A stretch of 5,175 nt of DNA, from assembly GCA_964371505.1 (NCBI GenBank), contig CAYJNG010000141.1:1-5175 (forward strand), written 5' to 3'. Both the position numbers and the translations under genes were made by a program. Shown here piece by piece: positions 1-5,175 of the stretch. Source of the stretch: CAYJAD01 sp964371505 (GTDB lineage Bacteria; Desulfobacterota; Desulfovibrionia; Desulfovibrionales; Desulfovibrionaceae). Each line of letters opens with the position of its first letter. The first letter of the stretch is position 1. A model generated the notes under the pieces. The model was not told the origin of the DNA. It made no database searches and saw nothing but the letters and a program-made list of their open reading frames with translations.

Positions 1-37
1 CTCCCCTCCGACAAACACTCCCTGCTCCACACAGCAC

Positions 38-64
38 AAAAAAAAGGGAGGCTCTCACCTCCCT
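38..64 (-). terminator. Rho-independent terminator of the five-gene unit
   Basis: Read on the minus strand this is a 6-bp GGGAGG/CCTCCC stem, extended by one A-T pair, with a 6-base loop (TGAGAG) and followed by a run of eight T. It lies about 20 nt beyond the lipoprotein stop, exactly where the unit should end. On the plus strand the stem is followed by TAAAAAA instead of T, so it acts in one direction only. Confidence 0.93.
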
Positions 65-85
65 AAAAAATTTCTGCAAATCACA

Positions 86-772
86 CTAAAAAACCTGACC
101 AGCACCGTGGCCACGTGGCGGCTTTACCCAGTCGGCAATCTTCATACCCATATCATATCCTACCGAGCGCGCCGTAAGCCCCATGGCATCCGCCGGCATA
201 CGCTGCTCTACACCAAAAATAAATAAATCTACGGGTTGTTGTTTTTCAATGCTACCACCCTGCCCCATGGACCAAAGCAAAGTACCCGTGGCCACTTCAT
301 ACACTTCCATTTGAATAGAAATGGAAGAAGCACCCGCGCTGCCACCATCTAATAAATGCGTAATATACCCACCCACAAGCACATTGGCCCCGCGACTGCG
401 TGCCAACTGTAAAGCATCACTTACCTGAAAAGGTACCATTCTATCATCATATTCTAAAGCTTGAAAAGACTTTTGCGCAAGCCACACCTGCCAAATTTGA
501 CGAGAAATATTGTGGCTCACATTACGAGGGCTGGCTATATCTTGCGTTACGCGTAAAGGCACAAAAAGCCCACGTAAAGGATCTGTAGGGGAAATATTGG
601 GCTTAACATAAACACGTATGGGGCTTACCACCACTTGCGCATCATTAATAATATGATAATTGGTGCCTGCGGTTTCGCCATTTAAACTTACCGTCGTATT
701 AGCTGTAGCCCCGCAACCGGCAAGGCAAGCCATAACACCCATAGCCCATAAAGCCAAAATCCATCTTTTCAT
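86..772 (-). CDS. Outer-membrane lipoprotein with CsgG/LpoB-like core
   Basis: This 228-residue protein is an envelope lipoprotein. Residues 1-20 are a lipoprotein signal peptide: KR, a hydrophobic stretch, then the lipobox L17-A18-G19-C20. The residue after the lipidated Cys is Gly rather than Asp, which by the Lol +2 rule favours the outer membrane. The mature part has a CsgG/LpoB/TolB-N-like pattern: strand VVVSPIRVYV at 47-56, a helix with the ending QALEYDD at 104-110, then DALQLARSRGANVLVGGYI at 119-137, where a helix leads into a strand as in LpoB and CsgG, and a strand pair with IQMEVYEVATGTLLWS at 153-168. The similarity is by pattern only and no specific partner is evident. The start ATG overlaps the upstream TGA (ATGA) with GAGG 5 nt ahead. 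It is the last gene before a strong terminator. Confidence 0.85.
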   Translation of the reverse strand: MKRWILALWAMGVMACLAGCGATANTTVSLNGETAGTNYHIINDAQVVVSPIRVYVKPNISPTDPLRGLFVPLRVTQDIASPRNVSHNISRQIWQVWLAQKSFQALEYDDRMVPFQVSDALQLARSRGANVLVGGYITHLLDGGSAGASSISIQMEVYEVATGTLLWSMGQGGSIEKQQPVDLFIFGVEQRMPADAMGLTARSVGYDMGMKIADWVKPPRGHGAGQVF

Positions 773-1113
773 TGCATCCTCGCTGTTGGAACATCCGCCC
801 TTTGAATGGAGTACATCACCTTTTCCTGAGAGCGTTGTAAACTTTCGTGTAATGATAATCGCCTATCCACAGACAAGCGCCGAAACTCTTCCTTCTCTGT
901 CAAAAGAATGAGTTTTCCCATCTCATCTAAAAGAGATTGCAAATGGTGTGCCTCAGGGCCTGATAAATGACCATTGCACAAAGAAAGTTCCACTAAATGC
1001 AAAAGTTTTTGCGCTTCATCGGCAATACCTTCTGGGCTAATAATGTCACTATAAAGCCTTTCTTTACGCCTTTCTTCCCAAAAACCACGTAAGGCAGTGA
1101 AAATTTTTTTCAT
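769..1113 (-). CDS. Small helical conserved-type protein of unknown function
   Basis: I do not recognise a family for this 114-residue protein. It has no signal peptide, membrane segment or cysteine motif (one Cys, at 46) and reads as mostly alpha-helical and charged: a basic/aromatic start (MKKIFTALRGFWEERRKERL), an amphipathic helix around 30-46, a second around 54-72 and a third, strongly charged, around 73-105. It is probably cytosolic or peripherally membrane-bound through the amphipathic N-terminus. The start is well supported by GGAGG 5 nt upstream of the ATG. Its TGA overlaps the ATG of the lipoprotein gene, and the lipoprotein Shine-Dalgarno lies inside its last codons, so the two products are likely made in fixed proportion. 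Codon style matches its neighbours and there is an SD, so I regard it as a real gene despite its size. Confidence 0.8.
   Translation of the reverse strand: MKKIFTALRGFWEERRKERLYSDIISPEGIADEAQKLLHLVELSLCNGHLSGPEAHHLQSLLDEMGKLILLTEKEEFRRLSVDRRLSLHESLQRSQEKVMYSIQRADVPTARMQ
778..781 (-). promoter_or_regulatory. Ribosome binding site of the lipoprotein gene
   Basis: GAGG lies 5 nt upstream of ATG 772-770, within the final codons of the preceding gene. It supports the ATGA-overlap start and coupled translation. Confidence 0.7.
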
Positions 1114-1118
1114 AATTG

Positions 1119-1123
1119 CCTCC
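1119..1123 (-). promoter_or_regulatory. Ribosome binding site of the 114-residue protein
   Basis: GGAGG on the minus strand, 5 nt before the ATG at 1113. It is the strongest Shine-Dalgarno in the window and fixes the start of a gene that might otherwise be doubted for its size. Confidence 0.8.
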
Positions 1124-1156
1124 GATACGGTAAGATGTATTAGGGCTATTTTCTAA

Positions 1157-1185
1157 ATGATATAGCCTCCCTGCTCTTTTGTAAA
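1157..1185 (-). promoter_or_regulatory. Possible internal promoter for the small protein/lipoprotein pair
   Basis: On the minus strand TTTACA (1185-1180) is followed, after exactly 17 nt, by TATCAT (1162-1157). It sits in the 77-nt gap right after the Yip1 gene stop, and transcription would begin near 1150, about 37 nt before the next ATG. It could give the last two genes expression of their own while still allowing readthrough from upstream. Confidence 0.45.
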
Positions 1186-1190
1186 GGACA

Positions 1191-2168
1191 TTAGCGTGCA
1201 AGAACCAGCTGTAAAAGAAAGGGTACCAAAAGGCAGTATAAAGGCAATACGCCCATTAAAGCTTGTCCCCAAGAAAGACGCATGGCATAGCGGCATCCCA
1301 CCGCCATAGTTATGACGCCCCACACAAAACCCACCACAGAACCTAGCATGGGTACAATACATAAAAGAGCCGGCGCCGCCGCATAAGCAACCACCTGTAA
1401 AACAATGGTAAAGTCCGCTTTTTGCGGTACAATAAGACGAAAAAGCATGTAGCAAAAGCCAGAAGTTATTATTAACTCCACAATACTTATAGTCGTACCG
1501 TAGAATAAGGCTGTCATTAAAGGAACTTGTACTCTTAGCATTTCTACCAAAGGCTGCATAAGGGCATCACCCTCCACCATGGGAGCAAGAAGGTTAGCAA
1601 GCACACCGCCCCAAAAACGCTCAATGACAATTTGCATAAGGCCCACAAGGCAATAAAAAGCCAAAAGGGGCATTAATGAGCTTGCAGGCTTTAGCCCTGC
1701 AAAAAAACGCGGTGCCTCAAAGAGTACGCGTATGATAGTTTGAAAAAAGGAAGAAATATAACCTAAACGCTGCGGGTTTTCCCAGGGATTTTCCACGGCA
1801 AATGCAGCAAAAAAGGCGTCTTCATCCATGGCAGCATTGTGTGCATCTTGCTTTTCATAAGCTTCAGCGGCCTTGCGTTTTTCTTCTTCAGCATGGGCTT
1901 CGTAAGAGGCACCTGAGGGTGTGTACTTAGGTATGGGCACTTCTTGCTTGGGTGCTGAAGTATCTTTTGGCGCAGAAGCGTTCTCCGTCGTAACGTTCGT
2001 GGGGGGAGCGCTTTGCTCTGTCACAGTTTGTGAATTTGTGACAGGTTCTGGACGCACCACAGTAAAACGATGCTGGCACTGCGGGCATGTGGCTATCAAC
2101 GCCTTGCTAGGCATTTTATCTTCTGCCATTTCTCGTGTATAGTCACATTGCGGGCAAACTATTTTCAT
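1191..2168 (-). CDS. MJ0042-type zinc-ribbon protein with Yip1-like membrane domain
   Basis: This 325-residue inner-membrane protein has no established biochemical role. Residues 1-38 form a zinc ribbon of the MJ0042 type, with Cys pairs C5-P-Q-C8 and C28-P-Q-C31. Residues 40-135 are a disordered linker rich in Pro, Thr, Ala and then Glu/Lys. Residues 140-325 are a Yip1-like domain with about five or six hydrophobic segments, roughly at 165-183, 216-247 (two packed segments), 253-273, 274-293 and 303-322. The motif order (ribbon, linker, Yip1 domain) is one I recall from deltaproteobacterial and Desulfovibrio proteins. The start is ATG with GGAG 11 nt upstream, a slightly long spacing, and the Cys pair begins only four residues later, so no shorter start would keep the ribbon. 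It follows the glycosyltransferase after 51 nt with no terminator between them, so readthrough is likely. Function is unknown; membrane location is confident. Confidence 0.85.
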   Translation of the reverse strand: MKIVCPQCDYTREMAEDKMPSKALIATCPQCQHRFTVVRPEPVTNSQTVTEQSAPPTNVTTENASAPKDTSAPKQEVPIPKYTPSGASYEAHAEEEKRKAAEAYEKQDAHNAAMDEDAFFAAFAVENPWENPQRLGYISSFFQTIIRVLFEAPRFFAGLKPASSLMPLLAFYCLVGLMQIVIERFWGGVLANLLAPMVEGDALMQPLVEMLRVQVPLMTALFYGTTISIVELIITSGFCYMLFRLIVPQKADFTIVLQVVAYAAAPALLCIVPMLGSVVGFVWGVITMAVGCRYAMRLSWGQALMGVLPLYCLLVPFLLQLVLAR

Positions 2169-2219
2169 TATTTTTTAAACTCCATAAAAGAAATACTGCG
2201 GTACCATAGTGTTTTTTAC

Positions 2220-3434
2220 TTATACAGGCAAGCGCAAGAGTAGGCCGTGCCGCTGGCATTGCCATTGATGAAAAAAAGCTAAGGGCAAACGTGGATAAGC
2301 CGCGCTTAAGGTGTGCTCTACGGTGCCAGCCTTACTAAATACTGCCAATCGTTGGCGCAATTGTGCCGCATTTTTATGCACATGGCTGTAATGTAACAAG
2401 GGTAAAGCTGGTGCCAGTACCGGCGCCATGGTGGTAGATAAACCCTGCACCTTTTCGTGCACAGAGCCCACAAAGTGCACATCTGAGCCCAAGGGAAAAA
2501 GACGCAATTGCACATCAGGCCATAGCCCATAAGCCATGCGAGCGTGGGCTTCGTCTCCTTCAAAGGTAACACGCGGAAAAAGCACACCACCACCATGCTG
2601 CTCCTGCATCAGTGCAGGCAAAGCCTCCCATGTTTTATTGCTAAAGCGCTCATCGGCATCTAAATAGAGAAACCAATGCCCTTCACAATGCCGTAACAAG
2701 GCATTGCGCTGCGCAGAAAAATCCCCAGCCAAAGGGCGTGAAAATTGCCGTAAAGGCGCTGCGCACTCATAGGGCAATTGCCTATCTTCAGCGCTGTCCC
2801 ACAGTACCACCACTTCATGTACCCAAGCAGGAATATGTGCAAAAAAATCCTCTAGATGCGACTCGTCAGGGTGTAAAATGGCGCCTACGCTGAGTTTTGG
2901 TTGAGTATTCTCTTGCAGAGCGTAAGCTTCCACCTGCGTACCCAAAAAAAGCTTACGCCATTTTTCCAATATAGGGCATCTTGCCTTAGGCGGTTCACAG
3001 AAAAAAAGCGCACATTGGCGTGGCTCAAGCCCAAGCCCCCTTGTGAGCATATACAAAGCCCAAGGCGAAGTATCCGCCACAAGATGCACCTGAGGAGGCA
3101 AGGTTGGTATTTCATCTAAAAAAGCTCGTGCCCGTGCCGGCTGGCTTTCAAGGATAATAATGGGGGGCAGCTCCCCCCCTGCGGACAATTGCAAAAGCAC
3201 TTCACGCAAAGCTGGTCCATGACAGCCTAACAAAATATAAGCTTCTACCTGTGCACGCGCTCCGCTGCTTATGGTGCGTTGCACCTGCCTTACGAGGACC
3301 TCTTCTGCCATGGGGGGAATGGCGTTACTTGCCGCTTCTACCCCTTGCCAAGCCAAGACTTCTTGCGTGTAGGCACGCCACCAAGGGGCGTAACGCTGCA
3401 CAATTTGCAGCAACGAAGCTTCGTCACAGCACAC
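2220..3434 (-). CDS. Two-domain family 2 glycosyltransferase (SunS/WaaE-like)
   Basis: The 404-residue protein is probably a cytoplasmic or membrane-associated sugar transferase; donor and acceptor cannot be told. Residues 180-350 match the short GT2 type: SVGAILHPDE at 182-191 where the domain opens, GDFSAQRNALL at 237-247, the metal/nucleotide-sugar D-A-D at 259-261 inside YLDADER, and HFVGSVHE at 320-327, the usual end of the core. Residues 1-170 are an extra domain that I do not recognise as a named family; a beta-strand/Gly pattern (AYILLGCHG at 65-73, PIIILE at 91-96) suggests a Rossmann-like fold. The start is GTG, chosen because GAGGGG lies 8 nt upstream and because it overlaps the preceding TAG by one base (TAGTG), implying translational coupling to the amidase. 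No signal peptide or membrane segment is seen. The coding strand has a run of seven G at 3179-3173. Confidence 0.88.
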   Translation of the reverse strand: MCCDEASLLQIVQRYAPWWRAYTQEVLAWQGVEAASNAIPPMAEEVLVRQVQRTISSGARAQVEAYILLGCHGPALREVLLQLSAGGELPPIIILESQPARARAFLDEIPTLPPQVHLVADTSPWALYMLTRGLGLEPRQCALFFCEPPKARCPILEKWRKLFLGTQVEAYALQENTQPKLSVGAILHPDESHLEDFFAHIPAWVHEVVVLWDSAEDRQLPYECAAPLRQFSRPLAGDFSAQRNALLRHCEGHWFLYLDADERFSNKTWEALPALMQEQHGGGVLFPRVTFEGDEAHARMAYGLWPDVQLRLFPLGSDVHFVGSVHEKVQGLSTTMAPVLAPALPLLHYSHVHKNAAQLRQRLAVFSKAGTVEHTLSAAYPRLPLAFFHQWQCQRHGLLLRLPV

Positions 3435-4903
3435 TAGGTATTCCCCTCACAAGACCTATAAGCAGCGGCGCGACTTACAAAGTTTTCTGCCCACCATGGG
3501 CAGCTAGGCGCAAAAATATGTGTATACGAAGCAAAAGTTTGACGTACCAAAAGGCCATCCTGTGCTCCACTTAGCGCTTCGCTTTGCCCTTCATTTAGGG
3601 TTCCATGCCCCATGCCTGTGCCCTTAGCAAGGGTAAAGCATAAAGCATGCTCCCCGCGCTGTTGGCCCGCATGAGCCCCTATGCATTTGGAATAGTGGAA
3701 TTCATGCCCGCGTACCATGGCCCCTGCCGCATGATAAGGATTCTCTGTACACACTGTAGCCTGCACATACCCAAGACCTTGAGGGCGTGAGTGGAACTCA
3801 CTTTGTACAGGGAAAACACCAGACATGGCATACTCTTTACCATGACGGATAATAGATTGCGCTAAAATCATAAAGCCGCCGCATTCCGCATAAATGGGCA
3901 TATGCGCATGAGATAAGGCTTGAAGGGTTGCCAAGTGCGGCGAAGCGGATAATTGCTCTAAATACTCTTCAGGGTAGCCACCACCAAGGTACAGGCCCTG
4001 TAAATCCTTGGGCCATGGGGTATCTTCTAGCAAGGATAAAGGCACAAGCTCAGCCCCTGCACGGCACAAAGCTTCTAAATTTTCTGCATAGTAAAACCAA
4101 AAGGCGTCATCATACACATAGCCTATACGAACAGGCTTAACACAAGAGCTATTTACTGCAAGCTCGGGCCAAAACGCCTCTGCAGCTTGCAAAGCACTTG
4201 CGCCATGAGCTAAGGCATAGAGTCTCTCCACGTCGCAATGCTCTGCCACCAAGGAGCCTAAACTATCTAAAATAGCATCTGCTTCATGCGTGGCCGTTTG
4301 GCATAAGCCCATATGTCGCTCCGGTAAAGGATTCTCTTTTAACCGTGGCAATGCCCCCAAAACAGGAATATCTGTGTACTGTTCAATGGCCTCTCGCACG
4401 ATTTTTTCATGGCGTGCTGAGCCCACTTGATTAAGCACCACGCCAGCAATGCGTACACCTTCCTCAAAATGTGCCATACCCTGTAAGAGGGCAGCTGAAG
4501 TACGCGTCATCTTGGTTATGTCTAAGGATAAAATAACAGGCGCCTGCAATACACGAGATAACTCAGCCGTGGAGCAAGTGCCCTGCACGTCTTGCCCATC
4601 AAAAAGACCGCGATTCCCCTCCACAAGCGCAAGAGCATAGTCACCTTGCTGCCAAGCATGGGCAAAAAGAGATTGCAGTCGCTGAGCATCTAAAAAATAA
4701 GGATCCATATTGGTACACGAAGCCTTGGCTGACAACTCCAGCCAGCGAGCGTCTATATAGTCCGGCCCTTTTTTAAAGGGTTTTACCGCAAGATCCCTTT
4801 GTAAGAAAGCACGGCATAGCCCCAAGGAAAGAAGCGTCTTGCCGCCACCACCGCGCAAGGCAGAAATGATAATACGTGGTATATGAAGTGTATTTTTTGA
4901 CAT
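3434..4903 (-). CDS. CbiA/CobB-family a,c-diamide synthase (cobyrinate or siroheme-type amidase, DsrN-like)
   Basis: This 489-residue cytoplasmic enzyme should amidate tetrapyrrole acetate side chains using ATP and glutamine-derived ammonia. The length is normal for the family (about 450-490). Residues 10-240 form the ATP-binding domain: a P-loop with GGGGKT at 18-23, then FKKGPDYID at 43-51 and the VEGNRGLFDG loop at 94-103. Residues 258-470 form the class I glutamine amidotransferase domain, with GGGYPE at 307-312, the nucleophile Cys341 in AECGG, GHEFHYS at 399-405 and the likely catalytic His462 in SYTHIF. All key residues are present. The ATG is the only usable start, because an in-frame TAA lies 9 codons upstream (4930-4928). 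Its Shine-Dalgarno is poor. The text after GPDYID reads ARWL rather than the P-x-x-H that I recall for CbiA, which makes a DsrN-type siroheme amidase a real alternative to cobyrinate synthase. Family confidence is high; substrate is uncertain. Confidence 0.93.
   Translation of the reverse strand: MSKNTLHIPRIIISALRGGGGKTLLSLGLCRAFLQRDLAVKPFKKGPDYIDARWLELSAKASCTNMDPYFLDAQRLQSLFAHAWQQGDYALALVEGNRGLFDGQDVQGTCSTAELSRVLQAPVILSLDITKMTRTSAALLQGMAHFEEGVRIAGVVLNQVGSARHEKIVREAIEQYTDIPVLGALPRLKENPLPERHMGLCQTATHEADAILDSLGSLVAEHCDVERLYALAHGASALQAAEAFWPELAVNSSCVKPVRIGYVYDDAFWFYYAENLEALCRAGAELVPLSLLEDTPWPKDLQGLYLGGGYPEEYLEQLSASPHLATLQALSHAHMPIYAECGGFMILAQSIIRHGKEYAMSGVFPVQSEFHSRPQGLGYVQATVCTENPYHAAGAMVRGHEFHYSKCIGAHAGQQRGEHALCFTLAKGTGMGHGTLNEGQSEALSGAQDGLLVRQTFASYTHIFAPSCPWWAENFVSRAAAYRSCEGNT
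3443..3448 (-). promoter_or_regulatory. Ribosome binding site fixing the GTG start of the glycosyltransferase
   Basis: GAGGGG on the minus strand lies 8 nt upstream of GTG 3434-3432 and inside the last codons of the amidase gene. It decides for a GTG start in TAGTG and supports coupled translation of the two genes. Confidence 0.75.
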
Positions 4904-4914
4904 GGTTTTTCTTA

Positions 4915-4962
4915 GGGAGGAAAACTTTTAGGAAAAAAAGTTCCACTACCCAAACCCCTCCC
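4915..4962 (-). promoter_or_regulatory. Leader hairpin directly upstream of the amidase start
   Basis: In the transcript, AACTTTT (4942-4936) and AAAAGTT (4929-4923) form a perfect 7-bp stem with a 6-base loop, and GGGAGG (4962-4957) can pair with CCTCCC (4920-4915) outside it. The structure ends 11 nt before the ATG. No T run follows, so it is not a simple terminator. It could mask or position the ribosome on a gene that lacks a good Shine-Dalgarno. I found no B12-box (GCCACTG), so it is not a recognisable cobalamin riboswitch. Role unproven. Confidence 0.4.
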
Positions 4963-5044
4963 TTCAAAAAACCCATGGCGATGAAGACTCATCCCTTATA
5001 AGAACATCTCGGCGCAATGGGGAGTGATTTTCTTGTATCTTGGT

Positions 5045-5073
5045 AATATAGGGAAGAGGGGCATCTTTGTAAA
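5045..5073 (-). promoter_or_regulatory. Probable sigma-70-type promoter of the amidase operon
   Basis: On the minus strand TTTACA (5073-5068) and TATATT (5050-5045) are separated by exactly 17 nt, each one base from consensus. Transcription would begin near 5038 and give a leader of about 135 nt before the amidase ATG. It is inferred from the sequence alone; no transcript data are available. Confidence 0.55.
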
Positions 5074-5110
5074 GGTTATACGTTCTCTTCATATAGGTAA
5101 CAGAAAATCT

Positions 5111-5175
5111 ATGGGGTATACAGAACCATACCGAAGCTTAGCAGTCAAAAACACTTCGCCCAAGGGTGATCGCCG
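5111..5175 (+). CDS. Possible start of a divergent gene, cut by the window edge
   Basis: A plus-strand frame runs open from just after TGA 4982-4984 to the end of the window, over 60 codons without a stop. The ATG at 5111 begins with MGYTEPYRSLAVKNTSPKG. Only a weak AGGTAA lies about 10 nt upstream. A TTG at 5033, with GGGGAG 8 nt ahead, is an alternative start. I do not recognise the peptide, and 21 codons are too few to judge. Confidence 0.2.
   Translation, partial: MGYTEPYRSLAVKNTSPKGDR

Larger units (their letters stand above)
4904..5175. other. Upstream intergenic/leader region (272 nt)
   Basis: This stretch holds the probable operon promoter and leader hairpin described separately. 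Beyond that I see two short open frames of doubtful meaning: a 42-codon minus-strand frame from ATG 5092 to TGA 4964, which has no Shine-Dalgarno and spans the promoter, and a plus-strand frame open to the window edge. No tRNA, rRNA, B12-box or repeat array was recognised. Confidence 0.6.

Noticed and set aside
38..64. Bidirectional terminator
   Set aside because: On the plus strand the stem is followed by TAAAAAA, not by a T run.
1166..1171. GGGAGG on the minus strand as a ribosome binding site
   Set aside because: No start codon follows at usable distance with an open frame; it falls in the spacer of the promoter-like site.
1153..1455. Cys/Gly-rich 100-residue frame inside the Yip1 gene, and similar frames inside the other genes on both strands
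   Set aside because: They lie wholly or largely within well-supported genes in other frames, and they show no recognisable motifs.
2169..2219. Promoter ahead of the Yip1 gene (TTGCCT-17-TATGGT)
   Set aside because: Both elements match only four of six consensus bases, and the gap is short enough for simple readthrough.
4964..5092. 42-codon minus-strand frame starting MKRTYNLYKD
   Set aside because: It has no Shine-Dalgarno, spans the predicted promoter and matches nothing I recognise; an open frame of this length is expected by chance.
4904..5175. Cobalamin riboswitch upstream of the amidase
   Set aside because: I read the minus strand for the B12-box (GCCACTG) and did not find it; the leader is also shorter than the usual aptamer of about 200 nt.

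Overview
The window carries five co-directional genes on the minus strand, read from high to low coordinates: a CbiA/CobB-family tetrapyrrole amidase, a family-2 glycosyltransferase, a zinc-ribbon/Yip1 membrane protein, a small helical protein and a lipoprotein. The style fits a Gram-negative anaerobe. The lipoprotein has a clean lipobox followed by Gly, the base composition looks intermediate, and the combination of a CbiA-like amidase, a SunS-like glycosyltransferase and a CxxC-CxxC/Yip1 protein recalls Desulfovibrionaceae (sulfate reducers). That placement rests on gene style remembered from the family, not on a marker gene, so it is an inference.

Layout. Positions 4904-5175 hold an apparent promoter (TTTACA-17-TATATT) and a leader of about 135 nt with a nested hairpin, ahead of the amidase (4903-3434). 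The amidase stop and the GTG start of the glycosyltransferase (3434-2220) share one base, so the two are almost certainly co-translated. A 51-nt gap leads to the zinc-ribbon/Yip1 gene (2168-1191). A 77-nt gap with a second promoter-like site leads to a 114-residue helical protein (1113-769), which overlaps the 228-residue lipoprotein gene (772-86) by ATGA. A textbook intrinsic terminator (38-64) closes the unit.

How the genes may work together. The amidase should use glutamine and ATP to amidate acetate side chains of a corrinoid or siroheme-type macrocycle. Its N-terminal signature looks closer to the DsrN (siroheme amidase) type than to canonical CbiA. The glycosyltransferase is tied to it by translation, but no shared pathway is visible. 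The last three genes look like cell-envelope functions: an inner-membrane protein, a cytosolic helical protein and an outer-membrane lipoprotein with a CsgG/LpoB-like core. The small-protein/lipoprotein pair is translationally coupled and may also be transcribed from its own promoter. No RNA genes, mobile elements, CRISPR arrays or long repeats were seen.
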